Positions 37,083 to 49,534 of a stretch of DNA of 64,000 nt are shown piece by piece (position 1 is the first letter of the stretch; the number at the start of each line of letters is the position of its first letter). The notes under the pieces were generated by a model. That model was not told the DNA's origin. It did no database searches and worked only from the letters and a program-made list of their open reading frames with translations. The stretch is taken from NCBI RefSeq assembly GCF_937616625.2, contig NC_065571.1, forward strand, positions 27,726,201 to 27,790,200, given 5' to 3'. The DNA comes from Mercurialis annua. Lineage: Eukaryota > Streptophyta > Magnoliopsida > Malpighiales > Euphorbiaceae. The position numbers and the translations under genes were made by a program.

Positions 37083-39689
37083 TGTAATACCCCAAATTTT
37101 TTAAATTATCTAATTGGACCACGTGTCCAGTTTGGATTCGTCAGAGTGGCATTATCGGAAAGTTTTCCGATAAATAAGTTTTAGCAGGTCGGTTTTAGAA
37201 AAGATTATTGCGGAGAAAATTTATATTATATTTCAATTCTAAAGTTAGAATTGGAATTAAAAGGAAAAATGGCAAGAAAAGTCCAAAAATAAGTACAGGG
37301 ACCAAAGTGGTAATTTAGCCACTTTGTATCGAAAATAGAAATATTGGATTTTGACGGGAAAGTGTTAATATCGAGCATTGTATTATTTATCGGATATAAA
37401 TAATACGTATAAGTCGTAATAAAAGAGTTTATCGATTTAGCTATGGATTAAATTGTAAGAAAGATAAATTGTAACAAGGAAAGGAAGAAAGGACCAAAAC
37501 AGACTTTTAGCCATTTAATATAAGGATTATCATTTGAATGAAGGAAGGCATCAGAGAGTGAGGATCCAGAAGCTTCGTTTTCCATCGATTAACTTCGTTT
37601 CTTTACGGTTTCTTCGTTCGACGTCCGATTCAAGCGATTTTTGCGTCGATCTCTTCGGAATTGAAAGCTTTATCGATCTCTAGCTTCAAATCAAGGTAAG
37701 ATTTCGAGAATTGGTGCCAAATTCGGGTTTTGTGGGCTGTTTTAGTTTATAATTGAAAATTGATGATTTTGGCTCGGTTTGAGCGTTTTGGTGAAAATGA
37801 AATGATGGGTTTGGTGTGATATGAAGTTTTTGATATATGTAGTAGGTCGGGGTTTGGCGGAACGGCCCGAAAACAGAGTTTACGGGGCCGTGCATAGCGG
37901 CAGCTATGCGCCCGCATAGCAGAAGCTATGCGAGCGCATAGCCAGGCTATGCGCCCGCATAGCCAGGCTATGCGCCCGCATAGTAGCCTCGGCTATGCGG
38001 GCGCATAGCCCAGCTATGCGCCCGCATAGCCAAGCAAGGCTATGCGAGCGCATAGCCAAGCTATGCGCCCGCATAGCCCAGTCAATGCGTGCGCATAGCC
38101 GAGCCGTGCACCGCTCGCACGACGGTTTCCGTATAGGACTAAAATGGACTTTTAGCCGAGGGACCAAAGTGGACTTTTAGCCAAAAAGAAACAAGATTTC
38201 AATATTTTGAATATTAAACCCTAATAATAATTAAAGACCTAGATAAGTCAAAAAGTGAGACTTAGCTCGACGTTTTACGCGAGTAACGATAATGAAAAAC
38301 GTAAAGGAAATTATATTATTCTCGAATACAAGGAATAGTATTCGATAAGTCGTGGATACGACTAAGAATTTCTGGATACGTGAATAACACTAGAATGAAA
38401 CCAATACTTAAATTATGAAAGTATTATACTTATAAACATTTGAATTGCGTCTGACTATTAAACGTTAATTAATATGTATCAGACGTACGACCAGGCAGTG
38501 AGGGCACTAGAGGTGTACTAGTACGGGCATATTACCATATCGATCTTGTTGTAGAGTGGATAGCGGTCACTGTGAGTTGCATTTTACTTTTGTGTATTAT
38601 ATATTAAAGTTATTTTATATAAATATATATATATACTGTTTCACGCATCGCATTATATATAGTTGATTGAATGTTATATGTTTATGTAAGTTACATATAC
38701 GAGAACTAGTATGCGATCCGAAGAAACTAGCTACCTATTGGGTGTCAATAGGCTGTATCATCACCAGTATCGAGTCAGTCTAGTATATTTTGCATTTGAG
38801 AAATGATTTGACACAGCTGGGAGCTGATGATGATTATGAAATTTATGTGGCTGGGCCACCAGCGAGTTAGACTCGCGATTGATATTTACGATTGGGTTTT
38901 TGATACTAGTGAGTACTCGGCTACGGTGTAGTCTAGAGTCCCCGTATCTAGTGGCTGGGCCACTAGCGAGTTAGACTCGCGATTGATATTTACGATTGGG
39001 TTAAATGATAATGATTATTCGAGAAATGTGTCGCATGCTAGGATATTAGTTTCGTACGGATCAAATACATGTTTATATGTTTTATATTATTATTTCTTGA
39101 AATGCGATGCTATGTTTTTATGATAATACCGTTAGTAAATGCACACTCACTCAGTATTTTCCCAAATACTGCCCCTCACCTTTGATGCCATACAGGTGCT
39201 TAGCTTGGGGACTTAGCTAGAGACCAATTTTGAAGTCCAGAAGTCAGCTGTATATGTTAGTTTCTGACTTCTGTGAAAGCTGCAGTAGTGGTCCTTCGTT
39301 GATAGTATAGTAACCTAGACAGCAGTTCATTTTGATTGTATATATTAACTGCTGTTATTGTTTTATATGCATTTTGATAGGCTATGTGTTTAGTATATGA
39401 TCCACGGCCCCAGATGCCGGTGAGATGTTTGAAACACTAACTGATGTATATAGTACCGCGAGGCCAGTTCGTACAGGGTACGGTAACTAGAGCCCGCGAG
39501 GTTTTGAAACAGTTAGTGTAAACGTATGATTATATGTGACAGATGTATATTTGCTTCCGTTGTTTGATATTTTTTATTTGATATTATATTTGCGAAAAAT
39601 TTATTATGATTTTAGGCTTGCTACGGGTTCCGGAGCTACCACTCCCGTTCCCTAGCGCCGGTTGCGGCTCAATATTTTGGGTCGTGACA
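37083..39689 (+). repeat. 3' LTR of element B
   Basis: 2,607 bp, TGTAATACCCC to GGGTCGTGACA, followed by the target duplication ATTTC. It is homologous to 11994-14532 throughout. The main length difference is the palindrome array at 37904-38098. The ~50-bp direct repeat is also present here (from about 38846 and 38950). Confidence 0.93.
37904..38098. repeat. Palindrome array in the B 3' LTR (9 copies)
   Basis: Nine CTATGCG-NN-CGCATAG dyads, against five in the 5' LTR. The flanking sequence is the same in both LTRs, so the array gained or lost units after, or during, integration. The spacer dinucleotide varies (CC, AG, GG, GT). Confidence 0.87.
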
Positions 39690-40641
39690 ATTTCGTAAAG
39701 TTTGTAAACGTTTGGCTTAAATAGCTAAAAAGGTGAAACAATAGGATTTGTTTCGTAACATTTTAAACATTTGGCTTAAATCGCTAAAAAGGGGAAATGT
39801 TTGGATTTGTTTCGTATCGTTTTAAACGTTTGGATTGGTTTCATAACGTTTCAAAATTTTGGCTTAAATTGTTAGAAAGATGAAACGTTTGGATTTGTTT
39901 CGTAACATTTTAAACGTTTGGCTTAAATCGCTGAAAAGTTGGAACATTTGGATTTTTTTCGTAATGTTTGTAAACGTTTGGCTTAAATCGCTAAAAAGGG
40001 GAACCGTTTGGATTTGTTTCGTAACGTTTTAAACATTTGGCTTATATCTCAAAAAAGGTGAAACATTTGGATTGTTTCGTAACATTTGGCTTAAATCGCT
40101 AAAAAGGTGAAACGTTTGGATTTGTTTTCTAATGTCTTAAAATTTTGGATTGTTTTTCGTAACTTTTTAAACGTTTGGCTTAAATGGCTAAAAAGTGAAA
40201 CGTTTGGATTTGTCTTGCAACGTTTGTAAACGTTTGGCTTAAATCACTAAAAAGGTGGAATGTTAGGATTTCTTTCTTAACGTTTTAAATGTTTGGCTTA
40301 AATCGCTAAAAAGGGAATCATTTGGATTTATTTCGTAACGTTTTAAACGTTTGGATAAGTTTCGTAAAGTTTCAAACATTTGGCTTAAATTGTTAAAAAG
40401 GTGAAACGTTTGGATTTGTTTTGTTACATTTGTAAACGTTTGACTTAAATTGCTAAAAAGGTGAAATGTTTGGATTTGTTTAATAACGGTTGTAAACATT
40501 TGGCTTAAATCGTTAAAAAGGTGAAACATTTAGATTTGTTTCATAACGTTTTAAACGTTTGGATTGGTTTCGTAACGTTTTAAAGGTTTGGCTTAAATCG
40601 CTAAAAGGTGAAACGTTTGGATTTGTTTTGTAATGTTTGGC
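39690..40641 (-). repeat. Satellite, inverted block (right part)
   Basis: Continues the inverted satellite of 11856-11993 after element B. The unit reads CGTTTGGCTTAAATCGC then AAAAAGGTGAAACG. It ends abruptly at about 40641, where GGCTTCACCTTTTTAGC switches to the forward orientation. Confidence 0.92.
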
Positions 40642-41189
40642 TTCACCTTTTTAGCAATATAAGCCAAATGTTACGAAACAAATCCAAACGTTTCACCTTT
40701 TTAGCGATTTAATCCAAAGGTTTAAAGCGTTACGAAACAAATCTAAATGTTTAAAACGTTAAGAAACAAATCCAAACGTTTAAAACGTTGCGAAACAAAT
40801 CCAAACGTTTCACCTTTTTAGCTATTTAAGTCAAACATTTACAAACGATATGAAACAAATCAAAATGTTCCACCTTTTTTGTGATTTAAGCCAAACGTTA
40901 TAACCGTTACGAAACCAATCCAAACGTTTACAAATGTTACGAAACAAATCCAAATGTTTCACCTTTTAAACGATTTAAGACAAACGTTTGAAATGTTACA
41001 AAACCAATCCAAATGTTTAAAACGTTGCGAAATAAATCCAAATTATTTCCCTTTTTAGTGATTTAAGCCAAACGTTTAAAACGTTACGAAATGAATCCTA
41101 ACATTCCACCTTTTTAGCGATTTAAGCCAAACGTTTACAAACGTTACGAAAAAAACCAAATGTTTCACTTTTTTAGCGATTTAAGAAAA
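40642..41189 (+). repeat. Satellite array, forward block
   Basis: Forward ~59-bp units resume at the inversion boundary and run to the MITE. The last nine bases, TTAAGAAAA, form the left member of the MITE's target duplication. Confidence 0.92.
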
Positions 41190-41680
41190 GGGTTAAATGC
41201 AAATTCATACACCAACTTTGACCTAATTTGCAATTACAACATAAACTTTTAAACTTGGCAATGTCGGTAATGAACTTTGCACTTTTGGCAAATCGATACA
41301 TCGATATTCTTCCGGGACATTTCAGCTGAGTTGGAAGTCGGAATTGCCACGTAGGCTGACAAGTTAGACAATAAACGGTGTTTCAATTTGCCAAAAAATA
41401 AAAATTGATGCTTGTTTTTGTTAAAACTTTAAAATTAGTGTTGCAATTGCAAATTACGCTAAAGTTTGTGATTTCATTTGCAAACGTGGCAAATACTGAA
41501 ATCCATTGTGTCAGTATACGTGTTCTTTCCGGCTTCCAACTCAGCAAAATTGTCCTGGAAAATAATCGGTGAATCGATTTGCCAAAAGGGTAAAGTTCAT
41601 TACTGACATTGCCAAGTTTAAAAGTTTATGTTGTAATTGCAAATTAGGTCAAAGTTGGTGTATAAATTTGCATTTAACCC
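41190..41680. mobile_element. MULE-type MITE with long terminal inverted repeats
   Basis: A 491-bp insertion in the satellite. Its ends are inverse copies starting GGGTTAAATGCAAATT and ending AATTTGCATTTAACCC. The inverted similarity extends about 165 bp inward with few mismatches. The flanks TTAAGAAAA (41181-41189) and TTAAGACAA (41681-41689) form a 9-bp duplication with one mismatch, the size made by Mutator-like transposases. No transposase is encoded, so it is a non-autonomous deletion derivative. Confidence 0.87.
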
Positions 41681-44600
41681 TTAAGACAAACGTATAAAAC
41701 ATTATGAAAACAATCCAAACGTTTCAAACGTTACAAAGCAAATCCAAATATTTAACCTTTTTAGCAATTTAAGCCAAACGTTTACAAAAGTTACGATACA
41801 AATCCAAATATTTCCCCTTTTTAGGATTTATGCCAAACATTTAAAACATTGCAAAACCAGTCCAAACATTTATAACGTTACAAAATAAATCCAAACGTTT
41901 AACGTTTTTTCGATTTAAGCCAAATGTTTACAAATGTTACGACATAAATCCAAACGTTTCACCTTTTTAGCGATTTATAAATTTAAGCCAAACGTTTAAA
42001 ACGTTACGATAACATTCCAAACGTTTAATGTTACGAAACAAATCCACATGTATCACCTTTTTAGCGATTGAAGCCAAACGTTTACAAACATTACGAAACA
42101 AATCCAAACGTTTCACCTTTTTAGCGATTTAAGCCAAACATTTAAAACGTCACGAAACTAATCCAAACGTTTAAAACATTACGAAACATATCCAAACATT
42201 TCACTTTTTTTTAGCTATTAAGCCAAACTTTTACCAAACCTTTTTTTGCGATTTAGGCCAAACGTTTAAAACATTACGAAACCAATGCGAAAGTTTAAAA
42301 CGTTAGAAAACAAATTTTAAAGTTTCACCATTTTAGCGATTTAACCCAAACGTTTAAACATTTCGAAACAAATTCAAACATTTCACCTTTTTAGCGATTT
42401 AAGCCAAATGTTTAAAACGTTATGAAAAAAATCCAAATGTTTCACCTTTTTAGTTATTTAAGCCAAATATTTACAAAAATTACGAAACTAATCCAAACGT
42501 TTATAACATTACGAAATATATCCAAACATTTCACCTTTTTAGTGATTTAAGCCAAGCATTTAAAACGTTGCGAAACTAATCCAAACATTTATAACGTTAC
42601 AAAACAAATCCAAACGTTTTACCTTTTTTGCGATTTAAGCCAAATATTTGCAAGTGTTAAAAACAAATCTAAACGATTCACCTTTTTATCAGTTTAAGAA
42701 AAATGTTCAAAACGTTAAGAAACCAGTCCAAAATAAAATGTTACGAAACAAATCCAAATGTTTCACCTTTTTAGCGATTTAAGCCAAACGTTTCTAAACG
42801 TTGCGAAACAAATTCAAACGTTTCACATTTTTAGTGAATTAAGTCAGACGTTTACAAACGTTATAAAACAAATCCAAACGGTTTACGTTTTAGCGATTTA
42901 AGCCAAACGTTTATAACGTTACGAAACAAATCATAACGTTTCACCTTTTTAGAGATTAAAGCCAAACGTTTAAAACGTTACGAAACAAATCCAAACTTTT
43001 CGCATTTTTAACGATCTAAGCCAAACGATTAAAAGATTTCGAAACAAATCCAAACGTTTCACCTTTTTCGGGATTTAAGCTAAACGTTTAAAACGTTACG
43101 AAAACAATCGAAATGTTTAAAACGTTATGAAACAAATCCAAAAGTTTCACCTTTTTAGCGATTTAAGCCAAACGTTTACAAACGTTACAAAACAAATCCA
43201 AACATTTCATCTTTTTAGCCATTTAAGCCAAACATTCAAAACGTTACGAAACTAATTCAAATGTTTAAAACGTTACGAAAAAATCCAAACGTTTTACCTT
43301 TTTAGAGATTTGTGCCAAATATATACAAACATTACAAAACAAATACAAACGTTTCACCTATTTATCTATTTAATACAAATGTTGAAAACGTTACAAAACC
43401 AATCTAAACATTTAAAATGTTACGAAACAAATCCACACGTTTCACCTTTTTAGCGATTTAAGCCAAACATTTACAAACATTACGAAACAAATCCAAATGT
43501 TTCCCTTTTTTTAGCGATTTAAGCCAAACGTTTAAAACACTACGAGACCAATCCAAACCTTTAAAACGTTACGAAACAAATCCAAGCGTTTCACCTTTTT
43601 AGCAATTTAAACCAAACGTTTAAAAACATTACGAAACCAATCCATACGTTTCATCTTTTTAGGGATTTAAGCCAAATATTTACAAACGTTACGAAAAAAT
43701 CTAAACGTTTCACCTTTTTATCAATTTAAGCCAAACGTTTAAAATGTTACAAAACCAATCCAAACGTTTAAATGTTACGATACAAATCCACACGTTTCAC
43801 CTTTTTAGCGATTTAAGCCAAATGTTTACAACGATACAAAACAAATCCAAATGTTTCATCTTTTTAGCTATTTAAGCCAAACGTTTAGAGAAGTTACGAA
43901 ACAAATCCAAACGTTTGACCTTTTTAGCGATTTAAGCGAAACGCTTAAAACGTACGAAACTAATCCAAACGTTTAAAACGTTACGAAACAAATTCAAACG
44001 TTTAAAACGTTGCGAAACAAATCCACATGAATCACCTTTTTAGGAATTTAAGCCAAACGTTCACAAATATTACGAAAAAAATCCAAACGTTTCACGTTTT
44101 TAGTGATTTATGCCAAAAGTTTGGAAACATTACGAAACAAATTTAAATGTTTCACCTTTTTAGTGATTTAAGCCAAACGTTTAAAACCTATGAAACCAAT
44201 TCAAACATTTAAAATGTAACGAAGCAAATCCAAACGTTTCACCTTTTTAGTGATTTAAGCCAAACGTTTACAAACGTTACGAAATAAATCTAAATGTTTC
44301 TTCTTTTTAGCAATTTAAGCGAAACGTTTAAAATGTTATGAAACCAATCCAAGCGTTTAAAACATTATGAAACAAATCCAAACATTTCACCTTTTTAGTG
44401 ATTTAAGCCAGACATTTACAAACGTTACGAAACAAATCGAAACATTTCACCTTTTTATTGATTTAAGCCAAACGTTTAAAACATTACGAAACCAATCCAC
44501 ACGTTTAAAACGTTACGAAACAAATCCAAATGTTTCACCTTTTTAGCGATTTAAGCCAAACGTTTACAATGTTACGAAATAAATCAAAACGTTTCACATT

Positions 44601-44869
44601 TTTAGCGATTTATGCCAAATGTTTAAAACGTTACGAAACCAATCTAAATATTTAAAACGTTACGAAACAAATCCAAACGTTTCCCCTTTTTAGCGATTTA
44701 AGCCAAACATTTTAAAAGTTATGAGACCAATCCAAACGATTGAAACGTTACGAAAAAAATCCAAACGTTACACCTTTTTAGCGATTTAAGTCAAACGTTT
44801 ACAAACGTTACGAAACAAATCCAAACGTTTCCCCTTTTTAAGGATTTAAGCAAACATTTAAAACGTTAT
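41681..44869 (+). repeat. Satellite array, forward block
   Basis: About 3.2 kb of the same ~59/29-bp satellite. It ends in ACGTTAT, whose last five bases are the left target duplication of solo LTR D. No other feature is present. Confidence 0.94.
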
Positions 44870-45022
44870 TGTAATATCCCGTAAAATTTTAGATTTTATT
44901 TTTGTAATTTCTGACGTGGTTCCGGGTGTGTTTTGAGGAGGATTTTAAGTTTTGTAAATAGTTCATGGTTCGATTCATTTTAGGTTCGGTTTCAAAAAAA
45001 AAAGGAATTCACCTTTGGACTC

Positions 45023-45209
45023 GTGGTTCAACCAATTGGTTGAACCACTGCCGTGTGACTCAGGTCTCAAACGAGACCTGAGAATCACGTTTGTTCCCGT
45101 TCGAGAATTCAAGAATTCTCGAACGGGAACCTCGTTCAGTGCCTGGTCTCGTACGAGACCACGCATTCTCGAACGAGAACAAGGCCATTTGGCCGTTCTC
45201 GTTCGAGAA
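45023..45209. repeat. Dyad-symmetry cluster in solo LTR D (U3)
   Basis: Several strong dyads: a perfect 26-bp palindrome around CAACCAATTGGTTG (45023-45048), CAGGTCTCAAACGAGACCTG (within 45059-45082), a 38-bp inverted repeat centred on GAATTCAAGAATTC (45093-45130), GGTCTCGTACGAGACC (45145-45160), and a large dyad over 45166-45209. They lie upstream of the TATATA at 45279, in the same relative place as the C LTR cluster. Reading frames on both strands here are a side effect of the symmetry. Confidence 0.85.
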
Positions 45210-45278
45210 ATGAACCATGCCAATTGAGCCGTTCATTACTCGCGAAATTGCAGCGAATCTCAAATGATTTTCCTCCCT

Positions 45279-45284
45279 TATATA
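45279..45284 (+). promoter_or_regulatory. Candidate TATA box of solo LTR D
   Basis: TATATA about 410 bp from the LTR start, downstream of the dyad cluster and upstream of an A+C-rich stretch (ACAAATCCAGCAAACCC) typical of plant 5' leaders. Sequence match only. Confidence 0.4.
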
Positions 45285-47816
45285 TCAATCTTTAAAACCA
45301 AATTCATTCACTACAAATCCAGCAAACCCTAGCAACCATCTACTTCGTTTTCCTCTAAGAAATTCACTCCCAAATCCTCCTCCAAACTCAGCTATCCATT
45401 GGTAAGTTTTCCTAAACTTTAATTTCAGATTTGGGCTTAAAGAGAAACTTCGTTAATTGATTCGTTTGTATTCGTTTCTAGATCAAAATTGATTCTGTTT
45501 GATCCCAGAGATTCTAGACTCGCGTATCTACGTTTCCCCATCTCGACTTCGCAAAACGGTACGTGATCGATCTCGTTTCAATCGCCGTACGGTTCACCGT
45601 TTTGAAACTTTGTATAACCTGTTTCTAATGTATATTGTTGCTGCCGAATTTCCCTTACCTATATGGCCATGATTTTACTTGATTTATGGTTATGAATCTC
45701 TTGGGATGTTAGTTGTTCATCAATTGAAGCGTCCGTTTCGGTTTCGTACCTCTGTAAATCAATGTTTCCGGATACCATGAATTCTATTCCTTGTTTGTTT
45801 GTTACTGTTATATGGATATTGTTTGGAGTTTATTGTTAGATTATATTTAATGACTTAGGTTGATTGTGTAGCTTGATCAATTGATAAGTTTTGAGAGTTG
45901 AATCCAAGTTAAGGGTTATACAGTAGCTAAGATGGAATTTTGCTTTGTGAATCCTTAGGCTTGGGCGGGGAATGTGTTTTTTAAATTGAAGATGGTGGTT
46001 AAATGTTCTTATTGGTCATCTAAATTTTTTGGTTAAATCAAGTGGATCTTTAAAGTTAACTTTAACTAATAAATTGGATTTTATTTTCATTTACAAATTA
46101 AATATTAAAAACGATAATTAATTATAAATTAGTTAATAAAATTACTCGGGTAATTCTATTTCATTAAGAATATCAATTTTGCATGAAATTGGCTAAATTA
46201 CAATTTAGCCCCTAAACTTATTTTATAACTTAATTAAGTGGATCGTTGGTTGGTTATTTTATATTTTGATTTAAATATAAATAAAAGCAATTAAATTTGA
46301 TTTTAAATATCAAATTGTCTAAAGTACAATTTAGTCCCTAATTGGAAAAAGTGCAGTTTAGTCCCTAATTGGCTAAAGTACAATTTAGTCCCTAAACTTT
46401 TATAAGATTTATTTAATTAAGTTTTTGGGTTGTATCTTGGGTTACTTGAAATTGAAGTTATTGAGTTCCGCTTTTAAAATGGTTTATTATTTTATGGAAT
46501 TATTTTATAAATATAAACTCGGGTTTATATTTGATAAACGTTTTGAGTCGGGTTAGACTTGGGTCACCCGACAAGTGAGGTTAGCTTGGTAGTTAATGAT
46601 AACTCGGCTAACCCACTATTTGGAAAATTAATTATTATTTAAAGATTATTAAATAATATTTATAAATTGGATTTTAAGCGAGAACTCAATAAACTTATAT
46701 TAACTGGACTTTATTACATATTGGGTATATTTGTGTTGCTTTGGATTGTTTATTCCCAACGTGTTATTTGTGCTAGTCCTATGTGGTGTCTAGTACTCTC
46801 TAGAGTTAGGGTCTGTTTTAATAATTATTTTATTTGTCTAGACCCGTCTACTGTTCGTGATTCAGAGGCGAACCAGGATTAGTTGCTTGCCGGTATTCAC
46901 GTGGATTAGCAAGCAGTGAGTTTGTACTTACTATTTACCGCTTTATTAAGTAAATTGTTATTTTAATATTAAATATATAAACTGTACGTATATTTCGAAC
47001 TGTTTCTATATTATGGCTCTTAGTTGGAACATGCTACCTAATGGGCATCATTAGGACTGCGTGCGCACCGGTATTGATTTGGGTAAGTTATATATGGAAA
47101 GGTGGTAACTCGGTGTGAGCATAGCTCTCGGGACCAGGTAGAGTAACTCGGTGTAGCTCAGCTCTCGGGACTCTGGTATAAGTGTGGTCAGTGGTAACTC
47201 GGTGTAGCTCAGCTCTCGGGACCAGACCTATTGGATTATGTTTATTATTTAGAATTGTGGATTAGGGTTCTAACTATTATTCGTAATATCATTATTAAAT
47301 ATTTTAAACGGTTTTAAAGGTTTTCCACTTAATAAATGTAGATAGTGGTATAAACTCATCTCAGTATAGCTGACCCTGTTGTTTTTCCAATTTTCCCAGG
47401 GTTATGATATGAGAGAGTCTGGTGATCTCCGCATTTACTTTTTCATCGGAGGTTTCATTTATTTTTAATAAACTGTAAAACTGTTTTATTCTTAGCAATA
47501 GTAGTAACTAGACGTCTTTATTATTATTCTAGTTTTGTCAGATTGGTCTGACTGGTTATTTACTGCTCTGGCATGTTAAACGATTATTCAGAATTATTTA
47601 TGTTAAGCCGAATTAATATTATTATTGGAAAGCATGTTATTTTAATTGTTGAATATTATAACTGCTAGATTTAGGCTGAAGTCTCGGTTGCCCCCGAGCA
47701 TTGGTTTTCTGCATGTTAAAGTGTTTATATGTTAAATGAAAGGCTAGCTACGGGTTTTGGTACTACATTACCCATACCCTAGCGCCGGTCGCGATTCATG
47801 AAAATGGGTCGTGACA

Positions 47817-48444
47817 GTTATGAATCCAATCCAAACGTTTAAAACGATACGAAACAAATCTAAACGTTTCATCTTTTAAGTGAATTAAGCAAAAGGTTTA
47901 TCAATGTTACGAAACAAATCAAAATGTTTTACCTTTTTAGCGATTTAAGCAAAACATTTATAACGTTATGAAACCAATCCAAACGTTTAAAATATTACAA
48001 AACAAATCCAAACGTTTCCCCTTTTTAGCGATTTAAGCCAAACATTTACAAATCTTAGGAAACAAATTCAAACGTTTCTCCTTTTTATCAATTTAAGCAA
48101 AACGTTTCAAACGTTACGAAACCAATCCAAACATTTAAAACGTTAAGTAACAAATCCTAAAGTTTCACCTTCTTAGCGATTTAAGTCAAACATTTACAAA
48201 CGTTATGAAATAAATCTAAACGTTTCACCTTTTTATCAATTTAAGCCAACATTTGTAACGTTACGAAACAAATCAAACGTCTAAAATGTTACGAAACAAA
48301 TCCAAACGTTTCACCTTTTTAGCGATTTAAGCCAAACGTTTACAAACGTTACGAAATAAATGCAAACATTTCACCTTTTTAATGATATAAGCCAAATACT
48401 TAAAACGTTACCAAACCAATCAAAACGATTAAAACGTTACGATA
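47817..48444 (+). repeat. Satellite array, last block
   Basis: Forward satellite from the right GTTAT duplication to about 48444, where a gag fragment of element E abuts it without any LTR end. No satellite is seen to the right of this junction. Confidence 0.92.
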
Positions 48445-48504
48445 CAGAGATAGCGTCATCAGCCTCATCATTTTGCTGAGCGCAGCACGAGTACGGGTAT
48501 TCAT
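48445..48504 (-). pseudogene. gag 5' fragment of element E
   Basis: About 20 codons from ATG 48504-48502, beginning MNTRTRAAL, close to the MNTRGRAAA start of F's Gag. The homology ends within codons equivalent to DDTMS at the satellite junction. A shift of frame relative to F is needed after the first nine codons to keep similarity. It is too short to be functional. Confidence 0.6.
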
Positions 48505-48676
48505 TTCTAAGAATGAAACAAAAATCTTTAATACAAATAAAAATTTAACCATATAATCACAACATGGCGAATCATCCAACAAGTAATCACCCAAGTGAAA
48601 ACAATCATATAATAAGCAATAAAGCAAATAAATTCACAGGACTAACTCACGACATTCCTATAGGAGTAGGCAGAAA

Positions 48677-48740
48677 GTTTTGAAAACAAAAGATGACGTT
48701 TCAAAGACAAGACTCGAATCCTAATTCCGCAGTAGTTCCT
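48677..48740 (-). promoter_or_regulatory. Conserved leader block, element E
   Basis: Plus-strand GTTTTGAAAACAAAAGATGA ... AATCCTAATTCCGCAGTAG matches the leader blocks of C and F. The AGGAACTACTGC core (minus strand) is at 48729-48740, 89 nt from the LTR. Confidence 0.65.
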
Positions 48741-48813
48741 AAAACAATTTAATCACTTAACATGCCAAAATAATTAACACTTAACAAATAAAAGGTCTTG
48801 GTTTCAAACCAAA

Positions 48814-48825
48814 GCTCTGATACCA
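48814..48825 (-). promoter_or_regulatory. Primer-binding site, tRNA-iMet type (element E)
   Basis: Minus-strand TGGTATCAGAGC, 4 nt inside the LTR that begins at 48830. It marks that LTR as the 5' LTR of the truncated left body. Confidence 0.9.
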
Positions 48826-48829
48826 AGTT

Positions 48830-49534
48830 TGTCACGACCCATTTTTGTGAATCATGACCGGCGCTAGGGTATGGGTATGGTCGTACCCAAACCCGTAGCA
48901 AGCCTTGCGGATAACAGATAAATATTAGAAACAACTATGTACCTTCATAAAACGACATGCTCGAGGCAACCGAGACTCCAACCTCGTCTAGCAGTACATA
49001 TAAGCAACATATATTCAAAATATACTTAATCTCAATTTAAACTCCAACGGCATGGCAAATAATATATAATACCAAATTATTAGTGTAGTCATGCCAAAGC
49101 TGATAAAATAATAGTTAGCCTATACCAACAAATGATAGTCTAAAACAATAAGCATAAGACTAAGTCATAAATAATCTGATACTACTACTGCGGTCTAAGA
49201 GTTTAAAACAGTTCGACTCTTTTATTCTGAAAATAAAATAAAGAACCTCCGAGAATGAAGAAACGGAGATCAACCAATGCTCAAATCATAAACTTGGAAA
49301 ATTTGGAAAAACAACTGGGTTAGATTTACTGATTAGAGTTTATACAACCATTTACATTTATTAACTTAAAAACCTTTAAAACATTTAATAAAACATTTTC
49401 ATTATGGATTATCAATAAAACTCTAAACCACAATTCTAAATCCATTGTCGTGTCGGTGAGACGTATCTCAATAACCGATCCCCGACTATCACTTAATAAA
49501 TAATGAGACCAGGAGACGTATCTTCCACCGGTGC
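48830..49534 (-). repeat. LTR of element E, left part
   Basis: Starts TGTCACGACCC and runs 705 bp to the GGTGC target duplication (49530-49534) of element F. It continues at 60863. It is related to, but clearly diverged from, the LTRs of C and F. Confidence 0.88.

Larger units (their letters stand above)
11994..39689 (+). mobile_element. Element B: non-autonomous LTR retrotransposon carrying nested element C
   Basis: A complete LTR element on the plus strand, inserted in inverted satellite with a perfect 5-bp target duplication ATTTC at 11989-11993 and 39690-39694. The order is 5' LTR 11994-14532, PBS 14537-14548, leader with direct repeats, a Gag-like frame 15047-16075, a non-coding body, PPT 37071-37082 and 3' LTR 37083-39689. 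Element C interrupts the body at 16832-35125. Without C and one GCTGC the internal region is about 4.25 kb. I find no protease, reverse transcriptase, RNase H or integrase, so it must depend on proteins made elsewhere. It resembles terminal-repeat elements that keep only a gag-like gene, but its Gag is shorter than usual. Confidence 0.92.
44870..47816 (+). mobile_element. Solo LTR D (same LTR family as element C)
   Basis: 2,947 bp, TGTAATATCCCG to GGGTCGTGACA, flanked by a perfect GTTAT target duplication (44865-44869, 47817-47821). Satellite phase is continuous across it. It is homologous over most of its length to the reverse complement of the C LTRs, for example AAACTCGGGTTTATATTTG and three CACCGAGTTAC-type subrepeats at 47102-47225. 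It is diverged from them and in the opposite orientation. With no internal sequence, it is the product of LTR-LTR recombination. Confidence 0.93.

Noticed and set aside
44975..45263. Overlapping frames on both strands in solo LTR D
   Set aside because: They result from the perfect inverted repeats in U3, where the two strands read alike.
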